NCBI RefSeq assembly: GCF_020010925.1
Contig: NZ_JAGJBZ010000002.1
Location: 2,604,001-2,668,000 of the forward strand
DNA from: Streptomyces griseiscabiei
GTDB lineage: Bacteria > Actinomycetota > Actinomycetes > Streptomycetales > Streptomycetaceae
Reading direction: 5' to 3'
Length of the DNA: 64,000 nucleotides
Each line of letters starts with the position of its first letter. The first letter of the stretch is position 1. The notes beneath the pieces were generated by a model, which saw only the letters and a list, made by a program, of their open reading frames with translations, made no database searches and was not told the DNA's origin. The position numbers and the translations under genes were made by a program. Shown here piece after piece: positions 1 to 8,369 of this stretch.

Positions 1-571
1 GGACGACCGTGCAGCCGGCCGCGAGCGCCGGGGCGACCTTCCAACTCGCCAGTGTCAGCGGGAAGTTCCATGGTACGACCGCGCCCACCACCCCGGCGGG
101 CTCCCGGGTGACGAGGGCCAGGGAGTCGGGGGCGGTGTGCGGCGACTCGTCGGTGAGCTTGTCGGCCAGCTGCCCGTACCAGCGGAACGTGGTGATCGCG
201 GCGCGCAGTTCGATGTCGTGCGCCTCCGTGTACGGCTTGCCCATCTCCAGAGTGATGGTCAGGGCGAGCCTCTCCCGCTGCTCTTCGAGGAGTTCGGCGA
301 CCCGGAGCAGGACGCGGCCCCGGTCGGCGGGGGCCAGACGCGGCCAGGGGCCGGAGTCGAAGGCGCGGCGGGCGGCGGCCACGGCGAGGCCGACCTCGGC
401 GTCGCCGGCGTCGGCGACCTCGACGAGGACCTGCCCGTCGCGGGGGGACACGACGGCGAAGGAGGCGCCCCCGCCCGCTTCGTCCACCCCGTCGATGTGG
501 TGCCTGCCGGGCAGGTCCAGCTCCTTGGCGCGACGGAGCAGTACGTCGTGTGCGGGGGCGGGGGCGGGCAT
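1..571 (-). CDS. NAD(P)-dependent aldehyde dehydrogenase, PuuC-like (N-terminal part only)
   Basis: About 190 N-terminal residues are present; the gene runs off the left edge, so the catalytic Cys and Glu are not visible. The visible part has the family's cofactor-domain start: an RWYGQLADK stretch, then VREP-type residues and PWNFPL followed by WKVAPALAAG. The RWY region resembles gamma-glutamyl-gamma-aminobutyraldehyde dehydrogenase (PuuC) and related amine-pathway enzymes. The ATG at 571 follows a GGAGC ribosome-binding sequence. It lies 45 bp downstream of the permease gene on the same strand, so the two are probably co-transcribed. With the glutamine-synthetase-like gene at 8.7 kb, this fits oxidation of an aldehyde derived from a glutamylated or free amine. 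The family assignment is secure; the substrate is inferred. Confidence 0.85.
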   Translation of the reverse strand, partial: MPAPAPAHDVLLRRAKELDLPGRHHIDGVDEAGGGASFAVVSPRDGQVLVEVADAGDAEVGLAVAAARRAFDSGPWPRLAPADRGRVLLRVAELLEEQRERLALTITLEMGKPYTEAHDIELRAAITTFRWYGQLADKLTDESPHTAPDSLALVTREPAGVVGAVVPWNFPLTLASWKVAPALAAGCTVV

Positions 572-616
572 GGGCGCTCCTCTTCTTGTCGTTTCTCGGT
601 GGTTCCTGGACCGGGG

Positions 617-2074
617 TCAGTCCGTGGCCGGCCGGCCGCCCCGGGTCACCCGTGCCGCGACGAGACCCAGGACCAGCACCACCGGCACGGTCAGCTGCAG
701 CCACATCGCGGTGGTGCTGTCGCCGCCGATGAGGGTGGTGAAGTTCACGATGATCAGCCAGATCGCCCCGGCGATGCCGAGCGCGCCGAGCACCGGTGCG
801 ATCAGTGTGTTCCAGGGCCGGGTGTCGGCGCGGGTGCGGCGGAAGAAGACGACCACGGAGACGGAGGTCAGGAAGTACAGCAGCATCATCGCGAGGACGG
901 CCACACCGCTGAACCAGGAGAACAGCGTCAGCACGGGATCCTTGCCCAGCACGGCGAACGGGACGATCAGGGCCGCCGCGATCACGGTCTGGACGACACC
1001 GGCCGCCCAGGGGGAGTGGCGGCTGTTGAGCGTGGTCAGCCCGCGCGGCAGCAGACCCTCGCGGCCCAGGGAGAACAGATAGCGGTTGGCGGAGTTGTGG
1101 AACGCCAGGATGCCGGCGAACAGGGAGGTGGCCAGCAGCACGGGCAGGACGTCGCCGGTCCAGGCGCCGAACTCCGCCGCGATGGGGGCGAAGACCCAGC
1201 CCGCCGCGTCGCCGCCCTCCAGCGCCTTGCCCGCCTCCGCCGTGGCCTGGGACGCGCCGTGCGCGGAGACCAGCATCCAGGAGGTGAAGGCGAAGAAGCC
1301 GGTGACCACCGCGACCGACAGATAGGTGGCGCGCGGCACCGTCTTCCTGGGCTCCCGGGCCTCCTCGCCGTAGATGGCGGTCGCCTCGAAGCCGAACATC
1401 GACGCCACGGCGAACATCAGCGCCACCCCGGGGGCGCCCTGGAGCGCCGCGTCGGGCGAGAAGCTGTCGGCGAGGCCGAGCCCCTCGGGGCCGCCGCCCT
1501 TGACGAAGGTCACCACGGCGAAGGCGATCAGGATGCTGAACTCCGCCAGCACGAACACGGCCAGCACCTTGGCGCCCATCTCGATCCCGGCGGCGCCGAG
1601 GACCTGGACGACCACCATCGTCACCAGCGCCCACACCCACCAGGCGATGCTGACATCGGCGTAGTGCTCGACGAGACCGCTCACCGTGGCGCCGTAGAGC
1701 CCGTACATCGCGGCCTGGATGGCGCAGTACGCGAAGAGCGCGACACCGGCGCTGCCGGAGCCGGCCGACCGGCCGAGTCCCTTGCCGATGTAGGTGTAGA
1801 AGGCGCCGGCGTCGACGACATGGCGGCCCATGGTGACGAAGCCGATGGAGAAGAGCAGGATCACGACGCCGGCCGCGATGTACGCGGCGGGGACCCCGGC
1901 GCCGTTGCCGATGACGACGGCGATGGGGACGGCGCCGGCGATGCCCGTCAGCGGGGCCTGGGCGGAAAGGACGAAGAAGAGGATGCCCAGGACACCGAGC
2001 GAATCGGGCTTGAGCCTGCCTGCCGTGGAGGGGTCTGGTGCGTGGTGCGGGGCGACCGCCGTCTGACTGTCCAC
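617..2074 (-). CDS. APC-superfamily amino acid/amine permease
   Basis: The 485-residue protein has about twelve hydrophobic segments and the amino acid-polyamine-organocation signature near the N-terminus (FFVLSAQAPLTGIAGAVP), then FGFEATAIYGEEAREPRKT in the middle, typical of bacterial APC permeases. It should sit in the plasma membrane and import an amino acid or amine by cation symport. An in-frame GTG at 2083 would add three residues, but the GTG at 2074 has AGGTGA five bases upstream and is preferred. A palindrome GTTTAGGCCCAAAC lies at 2112-2125, the same operator type as near the ferredoxin and glutamine-synthetase-like genes. PuuP-type transporters accompany PuuA/PuuC enzymes in glutamylation pathways, which supports amine import here. 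The exact substrate is unknown. Confidence 0.88.
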   Translation of the reverse strand: MDSQTAVAPHHAPDPSTAGRLKPDSLGVLGILFFVLSAQAPLTGIAGAVPIAVVIGNGAGVPAAYIAAGVVILLFSIGFVTMGRHVVDAGAFYTYIGKGLGRSAGSGSAGVALFAYCAIQAAMYGLYGATVSGLVEHYADVSIAWWVWALVTMVVVQVLGAAGIEMGAKVLAVFVLAEFSILIAFAVVTFVKGGGPEGLGLADSFSPDAALQGAPGVALMFAVASMFGFEATAIYGEEAREPRKTVPRATYLSVAVVTGFFAFTSWMLVSAHGASQATAEAGKALEGGDAAGWVFAPIAAEFGAWTGDVLPVLLATSLFAGILAFHNSANRYLFSLGREGLLPRGLTTLNSRHSPWAAGVVQTVIAAALIVPFAVLGKDPVLTLFSWFSGVAVLAMMLLYFLTSVSVVVFFRRTRADTRPWNTLIAPVLGALGIAGAIWLIIVNFTTLIGGDSTTAMWLQLTVPVVLVLGLVAARVTRGGRPATD

Positions 2075-2111
2075 TCGGATCACCTGTCGGGGACGGGGAG
2101 GGATGGGTTTC

Positions 2112-2125
2112 GTTTAGGCCCAAAC
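2112..2125. promoter_or_regulatory. Operator-like palindrome upstream of the permease
   Basis: GTTTAGGCCCAAAC has arms GTTTRG/CCAAAC (one mismatch), flanked by C and G to extend the symmetry. A half-site GTTTGG follows at 2156-2161. The same 14-bp pattern recurs at 8574-8587 and 8681-8694, so all three probably bind one regulator, most simply the TetR protein encoded at 2280-2966. Confidence 0.65.
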
Positions 2126-2233
2126 GAGTTGCCTCATCGTGGGCCCGAACTATCCGTTTGGCAAGGGGGCTCGTGAAGATTTTCAGGAGGTGTGGCCGAC
2201 GGGTGCGACAGGAGCGCGCGGGCACACCGAGAA

Positions 2234-2258
2234 GCCCCGGACGACGGACGCCCGGGGC
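2234..2258 (-). terminator. Probable terminator hairpin after the TetR gene
   Basis: GCCCCGG and CCGGGGC can pair across an 11-base loop, 22 bases past the TetR stop codon. No T tract follows, as is usual in Streptomyces. It would separate the TetR transcript from the permease promoter. Confidence 0.45.
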
Positions 2259-2279
2259 CGTGACCACTGAGGTCAGAGG

Positions 2280-2966
2280 CTATGCGAGGGCGTCGCCCAC
2301 CACGTCGGCGTCGCTCACCGCGTCGGCGTCGCCCACCGCGTCGGCCTCGTCGTCCCGGCGGGCGTCGCCGTTCGCGTGCAGCAGCCGCAGCAGGGTGCGC
2401 AGCTCCTCCACGGCCCGGTCCGTGACCTCCGGCTCGTCGAAGACCAGCTGGTGCAGCACCAGCCCGTCCAGCGCGGCGAAGACCAGCCGGGTCAGCGCCT
2501 GGTCCGCGCCGGCCGGGAGCATCCGGCCCAGCTCGCGCCGGGCGGCGTCGAAGTACTCGTCGTACAGCTCACGGATCTGCGGCAGCAGCTCCGGCCGGCG
2601 GCGGGACTCCAGCAGCAGCTCGTACTGGAACGCCTGGGTGTCCGGATCGGCCGTGACCATCTCGGACAGCCCGACGGAGAAGTCCGCGACCCTGCCGGTG
2701 CCCGGTTCCAGGGAGCTGGTGTCGAGCGAGGTGCGGATGGTGTGGGCGAGGGCCTCCTCGATCAGCGCGTCCCGCGACCCGAAGTGGTGCACGACGAGAC
2801 CATGGGTGACCCCCGCCTGCTCCGCGACCGCCCGGTAGGTGAGCTTGCGCAGCCCGCCCCGCGCCACCACGTGCACGGCGGCGTTCAGCAGGGCCTCGCG
2901 GCCCGCGCCGTAGTGGAGGCGCTTGCGTGGCCGTCGGCTCTTCGGGACGTCGGCGGAGTCGGTCAT
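2280..2966 (-). CDS. TetR-family transcriptional regulator
   Basis: The 228-residue protein has an N-terminal TetR DNA-binding domain at about residues 17-65 (GREALLNAAVHVVARGG, then YRAVAEQAGVTHGLVVHHFG) and a helical ligand-binding domain. The ATG at 2966 begins MTDSADVPKSRRPRKR; no other start keeps a cleaner N-terminus. It lies between the meta-cleavage enzyme genes and the permease on the same strand, so it is the natural candidate regulator of the locus and of the GTTTGGnnCCAAAC operators. The last 20 or so residues are an acidic Asp-Ala-Val tail encoded by three 18-bp tandem repeats, unusual for the family. Ligand unknown; a pathway amine or aromatic acid is likely by context. Confidence 0.88.
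   Translation of the reverse strand: MTDSADVPKSRRPRKRLHYGAGREALLNAAVHVVARGGLRKLTYRAVAEQAGVTHGLVVHHFGSRDALIEEALAHTIRTSLDTSSLEPGTGRVADFSVGLSEMVTADPDTQAFQYELLLESRRRPELLPQIRELYDEYFDAARRELGRMLPAGADQALTRLVFAALDGLVLHQLVFDEPEVTDRAVEELRTLLRLLHANGDARRDDEADAVGDADAVSDADVVGDALA
2290..2343. repeat. Three 18-bp tandem repeats inside the TetR gene
   Basis: Units at 2290-2307, 2308-2325 and 2326-2343 follow GCGTCGCYCACCRCGTCG, differing at two positions. They encode the repeated Val-Gly/Ser-Asp-Ala-Asp tail of the regulator. Copy number could vary by slippage without shifting the frame. Confidence 0.85.
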
Positions 2967-3025
2967 GCGCGTGACCCTACCCGCCTTCCTCCCGCCCGCC
3001 ACGGGCCCGTCTCCACCCCGGGAGG

Positions 3026-3871
3026 TCACCGCCGGGGCGGGCGGACGCCACGGAACTCCCAGTCGCCGCCGAGCGCGGTGGACAGCACCTCCTCGGACTC
3101 GGTGGGCTGCGCGCCCACGTCGCTCCGTACGGCGGTGGGGCCGGTCACGATGTGGTTGGTGAGCCGGCCGAGGCCCTCCACCTCCACCTCGACGACATCG
3201 CCGGGCTGGACCGGCCGGGAGTTGGCCGGGGTGCCGGAGAGCAGGACGTCGCCCGGGTACAGCGTGATGGTGCGGGCGATGTCGGCGACGAGGTAGTGCA
3301 TGTCCCACTTCATCTCGTCCGTCGAACCGTCCTGGACGACCTCGCCGTTGACGTACGTCCGCAGCCGCTTGCCGTGGAAGTCCCAGTCGGTGACGAGCCC
3401 CGGCCCGAGCGGGCAGAGGGTGTCGGAGCCCTTCACCCGCAGCATCGAACCGGCGTCGGTGTCACGGAAGTCGTGCAGACCGTAGTCGTTGGCGACCGTG
3501 TAGCCGGCGATGTACTCGCCCGCCTCGGCGGGGGAGATGTTCCGCGCGGTCTTCCCGATGACGATGGCGACCTCGCCCTCGTAGTTGAGCCACTTGCAGC
3601 CGTCGGGCCGGACGATCGCGCCCTGGTGGGAGTTGAGGGAGGAGGTCGGCTTGTGGAAGTAGGTGGGTGTCTGAGGAAGATCGATCTGGAACTCGTCGAC
3701 GCGGCTGCGGTGGTTGAGGTGGACGGCGATCACCTTGGACGGCACGACCGGCGGGAGGTGCCGGGCCTCCTCGGTCTTGACGCGGCGGCCGTCACCGGCG
3801 ACCAGTTCGTCGCCGTCGACGGTGACGTCGACGGTGGCTCCGTCGAGAAGGATGCGGCGGTACTCAGGCAT
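3026..3871 (-). CDS. Fumarylacetoacetate-hydrolase-family protein (HpaG-like)
   Basis: The 281-residue protein carries the FAH fold: YFHKPTSSL, then the metal-site motif YEGEVAIVIGK near residue 97 and GYTVANDYGLHDFR, with TLYPGDVLLSGTPAN near the end. The family comprises Mg-dependent hydrolases, hydratases and decarboxylases acting on ring-cleavage products. In the homoprotocatechuate pathway the FAH-family member HpaG decarboxylates and isomerises the tricarboxylate made by HpaE. Here it directly follows HpaD-like and HpaE-like genes and overlaps the former by 8 bp, so translational coupling is likely. The ATG has GGAG seven bases upstream. The role as isomerase/decarboxylase comes from the neighbours, not from a diagnostic residue. 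Confidence 0.85.
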   Translation of the reverse strand: MPEYRRILLDGATVDVTVDGDELVAGDGRRVKTEEARHLPPVVPSKVIAVHLNHRSRVDEFQIDLPQTPTYFHKPTSSLNSHQGAIVRPDGCKWLNYEGEVAIVIGKTARNISPAEAGEYIAGYTVANDYGLHDFRDTDAGSMLRVKGSDTLCPLGPGLVTDWDFHGKRLRTYVNGEVVQDGSTDEMKWDMHYLVADIARTITLYPGDVLLSGTPANSRPVQPGDVVEVEVEGLGRLTNHIVTGPTAVRSDVGAQPTESEEVLSTALGGDWEFRGVRPPRR

Positions 3872-4790
3872 GGGTGGGCTCCGTGGTGGTGGTCGTAGGG
3901 GTGCTGCCGGTCCAGCCGTCGGCGGGGCGGTCGAACCAGAGGTGGACCTGTCCGGTGCCGATGGAGTTCTCGTACGCGCCGTACTGGCGGGCCCTGGCGG
4001 TGCAGGCCCGCTCGCCGAGCGCGCCGGCCATCATCAGGTAGTGGAAGAACTTCGCCTCGGGCTTGTACTTCCAGAACGCGTCCATGGTGTCGAGGACCCT
4101 GTCGTGGCGGCCCTCCTTGAACCAGGCGATGCGCTCGTGGTCCGCCTCGCGCGCCTCGGGCGTGAAGATGTGGACCGGGTCGCTGGACTCGTGGTCGCGC
4201 AGCTCGCGCAACGGCCAGAAGGTGTGCGACAGCGCTCCGGAGGCGATCACCAGCACACGCCGCCCCTCGGTCGCGGCGATCCCGTCGGCGAGCGCCCGCC
4301 CCAGCCGCAGATGGTCCTCCATGTCCCCGGTCTGGCAGACCCCGATGGTCACCCACCGCTTGTCCGGCAGGCCCTCGCCGAGGAACTTCCAGAGGTTGAT
4401 CGTGGCGTAGTAGATCGGCAGGTACTCGTCCTCGATCGCGGTGATCCAGGTGCCGTGCTTGTCGGCGAACTTCTCGATGTTGTGGGCGAGTTCGGGGTCA
4501 CCGGGGAAGTCGTACGGCATCCGGCACATCCCGCGCGGCAGCTCCTCGGAGGTGAAGAGCCCGGCCCTGCGCTGCTGGGCGGTGACCACGAACTCGACCG
4601 TGGTGGCCCAGTGGGAGTCGAGGACGACGACGGTGTCGTAGTCGTCGCGCTCGAAGACGTCCTTGCGCAACTGCCGGAGCCCGGTGACGAGGGTGATCTC
4701 CCTGCCCTCGTTCAGCTCCAGCCGGTCGGCCTCCGGCAGCACGATGGTGGGGACGTGGGCGAGCAGCCCGGCCCCGACGATCTCACCCAT
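3864..4790 (-). CDS. hpaD: Class III extradiol dioxygenase, 3,4-dihydroxyphenylacetate 2,3-dioxygenase-like
   Basis: The 308-residue protein belongs to the LigB-type non-haem iron dioxygenases. It starts GEIVGAGLLAHVPT with the early metal-ligand His, followed by VVVLDSHW, TSEELPRGMCRM, LVIASGALSHTFW and a C-terminal SIGTGQVHLWFD. These correspond in order to the HpaD of enteric bacteria (THVP, DTHW, TSNELP, ASGSLSH, SSGTGQVN). The expected reaction is O2-dependent meta-cleavage of homoprotocatechuate or a close catechol. It overlaps the HpaE-like gene upstream and the FAH gene downstream by 8 bp each, so it belongs to a tightly coupled operon. GGAGG lies about nine bases before the ATG. Another catechol could be the true substrate. 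Confidence 0.82.
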   Translation of the reverse strand: MGEIVGAGLLAHVPTIVLPEADRLELNEGREITLVTGLRQLRKDVFERDDYDTVVVLDSHWATTVEFVVTAQQRRAGLFTSEELPRGMCRMPYDFPGDPELAHNIEKFADKHGTWITAIEDEYLPIYYATINLWKFLGEGLPDKRWVTIGVCQTGDMEDHLRLGRALADGIAATEGRRVLVIASGALSHTFWPLRELRDHESSDPVHIFTPEAREADHERIAWFKEGRHDRVLDTMDAFWKYKPEAKFFHYLMMAGALGERACTARARQYGAYENSIGTGQVHLWFDRPADGWTGSTPTTTTTEPTHA

Positions 4791-6246
4791 GGTCCTGGTT
4801 CCCTCCGTTCGGCGCGGTCACGGTGTTCTTCAGGTCGCAGTAGAAGTCGAAGCTCCAGGTGCCGCCCTCCCGGCCGACCCCGGAGTGCCGGGAGCCGCCG
4901 AAGGGCGCCCGCAGGTCGCGGACGAAGAAGCAGTTCACCCAGACCGTGCCCGCGACCAGCCGCTCGGTCACCCGCGCGGCGCGCTCGGTGTCACCGGTGG
5001 CGACGGTGGCCGCCAGTCCGAACCGGGTGTCGTTGGCGAGCCGGACCGCCTCGTCCTCGTCGGTGAAGGTCTGCAGGGTCAGGACCGGCCCGAAGACCTC
5101 CTCCTGCACGATCTCCGAGTCCTGGGCGACATCGGTGAGCAGCGTGGGCGCGTAGTACTGCCCGTCCTTCGGGTGCCCGCCGACGACCACCCGGGCCCCG
5201 TCCGCGACCGCCCGCCGCACGAACCCGTCGATCTTCTCCAGCTGCAGGGGATGGATGTTGGGCCCGATGTCGGTGGTCTCGTCCCGGGGGTCCCCCTGTA
5301 CGAGGGCTCCGGCCTTCTCGACGAACCTCCGGGTGAACTCCTCGGCGACCGATTCCTCCACCAGGAACCGGGTGGCCGCGAGACAGACCTGCCCGGCGTT
5401 GTCGTACTGCTCCACCGCGAGGTCGACGGCCAGCTCCAGATCGGCGTCCGCGAACACCAGCAGCGGTGACTTGCCGCCCAGTTCGAGGCTGAGCGGAGTG
5501 AGGTTCGGCGCCGCCGACGCGGCGATCCGCTTGGCCGTCGGCACCGACCCGGTGAAGCTGATCCGCCGTACGTCCGGATGCGAGGTGAGCGCGTCACCGA
5601 TCTCCGACCCGTACCCCTGTACGACATTGAGCACCCCGGCGGGCAGCCCCGCCTCGGCGGCGATGTCCGCCAGCAGCGACGCGGTCAGCGGTGTCCACTC
5701 GGCGGGCTTCAGAATCACCGTGTTGCCGGCCGCCAGCGCCGGCGCGACCTTCCAGGTGGCCAGCATCAGCGGCGCGTTCCACGGAGTGATCAGCACGGAC
5801 GGCCCCGCCGGGTCCCAGCTCACGTGGTTGGCGTGCCCGCGTGTCTCGAACTCCTCGTGCTCCAGCGTCAGCAGCCGGTCCGCGAAGAACCGGAAGTTGT
5901 GCGCCACCCGGGGCATGACGCCTCGGCGGTGGGAGCGCAGCAGGGCCCCGTTGTCGTTCGTCTCGACGATCGCCAGCTCTTCGAGCCGCTTCTCGACCCC
6001 GTCGGCGACGGCGTGCAGCAGACGGGCGCGCTCGGCGCGAGGGGTGGCGGCCCAGGCGGGGAACGCCTCCCGGGCGGCGGCGACGGCGGCCTCGACCTCG
6101 GCCGCACCGCCACGGGCGATCTCACCGAGAACGCGCCCGTCGATGGGGGAGACATCGGTGAAGGTCCCGGCGGAGGCGACCCGCCGCCCACCGATCCAGT
6201 GTCGGGTGTCGACGGAGACCCCGGCGACGATGATCTTGTCAGACAT
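4783..6246 (-). CDS. hpaE: 5-carboxymethyl-2-hydroxymuconate-semialdehyde-type dehydrogenase
   Basis: The 487-residue aldehyde dehydrogenase has VLITPWNAPLMLATWK, the glycine motif FTGSVPTAK, catalytic Glu in LELGGKSPLL and the catalytic Cys in NAGQVCLAATR, with EEVFGPVL and a C-terminal FGGSRHSGVGREGG. The MPRVAHNFRFFADRLL and WVNCFFVRDLRAPFGG regions match HpaE of the homoprotocatechuate pathway. It would oxidise the semialdehyde released by the HpaD-like enzyme next to it. The ATG at 6246 is preferred, with GGAG eight bases upstream; a longer in-frame extension would run into the repeat at 6281-6326 and is not believable coding sequence. Confidence 0.85.
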   Translation of the reverse strand: MSDKIIVAGVSVDTRHWIGGRRVASAGTFTDVSPIDGRVLGEIARGGAAEVEAAVAAAREAFPAWAATPRAERARLLHAVADGVEKRLEELAIVETNDNGALLRSHRRGVMPRVAHNFRFFADRLLTLEHEEFETRGHANHVSWDPAGPSVLITPWNAPLMLATWKVAPALAAGNTVILKPAEWTPLTASLLADIAAEAGLPAGVLNVVQGYGSEIGDALTSHPDVRRISFTGSVPTAKRIAASAAPNLTPLSLELGGKSPLLVFADADLELAVDLAVEQYDNAGQVCLAATRFLVEESVAEEFTRRFVEKAGALVQGDPRDETTDIGPNIHPLQLEKIDGFVRRAVADGARVVVGGHPKDGQYYAPTLLTDVAQDSEIVQEEVFGPVLTLQTFTDEDEAVRLANDTRFGLAATVATGDTERAARVTERLVAGTVWVNCFFVRDLRAPFGGSRHSGVGREGGTWSFDFYCDLKNTVTAPNGGNQDHG

Positions 6247-6280
6247 GAAGATGGCTCCAGATGTACGAAGAGGGGAACGG

Positions 6281-6326
6281 CCGCGCCCCTTCAGGGGCGC
6301 GGGGAACTGCGCGACCAGCCACAACG
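6281..6326. repeat. Interspersed Streptomyces palindromic repeat, copy 1
   Basis: A palindrome (CCGCGCCCCT, TC, AGGGGCGCGG; 6281-6302) runs straight into GGGGAACTGCGCGACCAGCC. The core from 6293 to 6314 is identical to two copies at 40300-40321 and 40379-40400. It fills the gap between the decarboxylase-family gene and the HpaE-like gene and may act as a hairpin within the operon. Such elements are widespread in Streptomyces genomes. Confidence 0.8.
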
Positions 6327-6348
6327 AACCCGCAGTCGCCCACGAACC

Positions 6349-7161
6349 TCACTCGGCAACCGCTTCGGACGTCCCGGACTCCAACAACCGTCCGCCGTCC
6401 CAGACAACGCCCACCTGCCGGTAGTACGCGGCGATCGGCTCACGAACCTCCAGCCGAGCCAACTCCTCCGTAGGCGCCTCGAACAACTCCAGCTCGGCCT
6501 CACCCATCCACGCCTGACCCGCCTCGAAGGACGCCGCCCCGGTCTCGATCAGCTCGTCGAGCGCCAGCCCCTTGCCGTTCTCGATGGACGGCAGCCACCG
6601 GTGGTGCGCCATGGGGTGCGCGTTCACGAACCCGTTGGTCTCCGCGGGCTCCCGCAGCGTGACCACGGTCTGGGCGAGGCGCCGGTCGGCGGCGGCCAGC
6701 GTCGCCCCGAACCGCGCCCCGGCGGCGATCCGCGGAGCGGGCCCGTACGGATGGGGCCGCGTCTGGTGGATGGACCCGAGCTTCTTCGGATACCCCTGGT
6801 GCAGCCCACGGGCGATCGCGAAGTCCTTGTCGACCCAGATGTAGACGCACCGCGAGTACGTCCGCCCCTTGTACCCGCAGCGGACGACCGCGAAGGCCTC
6901 CTTGTACTGCGAGAGCACCGGATCGAGCAGCTCGGCCCCCGACGCGGAGCAGGACTGCCAGTCGGCCCAGATCAGCGCGACCGCGCCCGGGTCCTCGTCG
7001 GCCAGTTCCAGCGGCTCGGGCAGCAGCTCACGTACCCGCGCCGGGTCCGTGCGGTACTCGACGGTGAGCAGGTCGCCCGAGTAGCGCCACGGCGGGGCGG
7101 GGATCAGCGACGAGGCACCGCTCGCCGTCTTGGGGTGGAAGTAGCCACGGACAGCAGACAT
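6349..7161 (-). CDS. Acetoacetate-decarboxylase-family protein
   Basis: The 270-residue protein has family landmarks: an early PPWRYSGDLLTVEYRTDP, the central CVYIWVDKDFAIARG, then GYPKKLGSI, which holds the lysine pair that forms the Schiff base in acetoacetate decarboxylase. Family members also include non-decarboxylating enzymes that catalyse aldol or dehydration chemistry. Its gene lies between the ferredoxin reductase (12 bp away) and the HpaE-like gene, all on one strand. It could decarboxylate or rearrange a beta-keto intermediate of the ring-cleavage branch, but no standard homoprotocatechuate enzyme belongs to this family. The family call is firm; the reaction is open. Confidence 0.8.
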   Translation of the reverse strand: MSAVRGYFHPKTASGASSLIPAPPWRYSGDLLTVEYRTDPARVRELLPEPLELADEDPGAVALIWADWQSCSASGAELLDPVLSQYKEAFAVVRCGYKGRTYSRCVYIWVDKDFAIARGLHQGYPKKLGSIHQTRPHPYGPAPRIAAGARFGATLAAADRRLAQTVVTLREPAETNGFVNAHPMAHHRWLPSIENGKGLALDELIETGAASFEAGQAWMGEAELELFEAPTEELARLEVREPIAAYYRQVGVVWDGGRLLESGTSEAVAE

Positions 7162-7173
7162 GAGAGGGGATCC

Positions 7174-8364
7174 TTACGCGGTGAGGGCGGGCTGCTTCAG
7201 CAGTTCGGCGCGGTAGCGGGCGGCGGCGGACACGGCCCGGGGGCCGCCGAGCGCGACGACGCCGACCAGCCGGCCGCCGTGGTGGTAACCGACCAGGACA
7301 TCGGCGGCGGGGTCGCCGTCCAGGACCCGTACGTCGTCCCGGCCGAGCACGGGTGCGCCGAAGGACTGGAGCCGGAAGTCGTGCTGGTCGCTCCAGAACG
7401 TGGGAAGCGGCGCGAAGGGCGGCAGCTCGGCGCCGGTGAGGACCTTCGCCGCGTGCTTGGCGGTGTCGGTGGGGATGGACCAGTGCTCGACCCGGCGGGG
7501 CACGCCGTCGTAGCGGGCGTTGGGGAACCGGGCGACATCACCGACGGCGACCACCTCGGGTCGGCCGCCGACCCGCAGCTGGGCGCAGGTGAGCACGCCG
7601 TCGGAGAGGTCGAGGCCGTTGCCCTCCAGCCACTCCACGTTGGCGACCGAGCCCACCGACTCCACGACCACGTCGGCGGGCAGGACGGTCCCGTCGTCCA
7701 GCACGACGCCGGTGACCCGGTCCTCGCCCTCGAACCCGGCGACGCCCCTGCCGAGCGCGAACCGCACCCCGCGCTCCTCGTGCCGCCGCAGCAGCGCGCG
7801 CCCGAGGAGTTCGCCGAGCGGCCCGACCATGGGCAGCTCCAGCGGATCGACGACGGTGACCTCGGCGACGCCGAGTCCCACGGCGGTGGCGGCGACCTCG
7901 CAGCCGATGAAACCGGCACCGACCACGACCACCCGGACCCCGGGCCGGGTCAGCTCGTCCCGCAGGCCCTGCGCGTCGGCGAGGGTGCGGACCGTGTGCC
8001 GGCCGGTCAGGGGGCCGGGGCAGCGCAGCCGCCGGGGCCGCATCCCGGTGGCGACGACCAGGGCGTCGTAGGCGAGCACCGAGCCGTCGTCCAGTGCGAC
8101 GGTCCGGTCGGCCAGGCGGGAGGCGACGACCTTCGTACCGAGGCGCCACTCCACGTCGGCCACGCTCGCCCGGGGGCGGAAGGCCAGCGACTCGAAGGGC
8201 GCCTTTCCGGCCAGCACCTCCTTGGAGAGCGGGGGCCGGTTGTACGGCATGTGGGGCTCGTCGCCGACGACGGTGACCGCCCCGGTCCAGCCGGCCGCGC
8301 GCAGCTGCTCGGCGGCGCGCAGCCCGGCCATGGAGGCGCCGGCCACGACAACGCGTGTGCTCAT
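7174..8364 (-). CDS. FAD-dependent ferredoxin reductase for the P450 system
   Basis: The 396-residue flavoprotein starts with an FAD-binding dinucleotide fold (VVVAGASMAGLRAAEQL), has PYNRPPLSKEVL, a second dinucleotide fold for NAD(P)H at about residues 145-175 (VVVVGAGFIGCEVAA) and a late FAD motif VVAVGDVARFPN. This is the putidaredoxin-reductase/rubredoxin-reductase architecture. It starts at an ATG five bases after the ferredoxin stop, so the two are co-translated. It should pass NAD(P)H electrons to that ferredoxin and then to the P450 encoded divergently at 10.1 kb, in the cytoplasm. Confidence 0.9.
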   Translation of the reverse strand: MSTRVVVAGASMAGLRAAEQLRAAGWTGAVTVVGDEPHMPYNRPPLSKEVLAGKAPFESLAFRPRASVADVEWRLGTKVVASRLADRTVALDDGSVLAYDALVVATGMRPRRLRCPGPLTGRHTVRTLADAQGLRDELTRPGVRVVVVGAGFIGCEVAATAVGLGVAEVTVVDPLELPMVGPLGELLGRALLRRHEERGVRFALGRGVAGFEGEDRVTGVVLDDGTVLPADVVVESVGSVANVEWLEGNGLDLSDGVLTCAQLRVGGRPEVVAVGDVARFPNARYDGVPRRVEHWSIPTDTAKHAAKVLTGAELPPFAPLPTFWSDQHDFRLQSFGAPVLGRDDVRVLDGDPAADVLVGYHHGGRLVGVVALGGPRAVSAAARYRAELLKQPALTA

Positions 8365-8369
8365 GGCGG

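Noticed and set aside
6247..6324. N-terminal extension of the HpaE-like protein
   Set aside because: It would translate the interspersed palindromic repeat. The ATG at 6246 has a good ribosome-binding site and gives the family's normal N-terminus.
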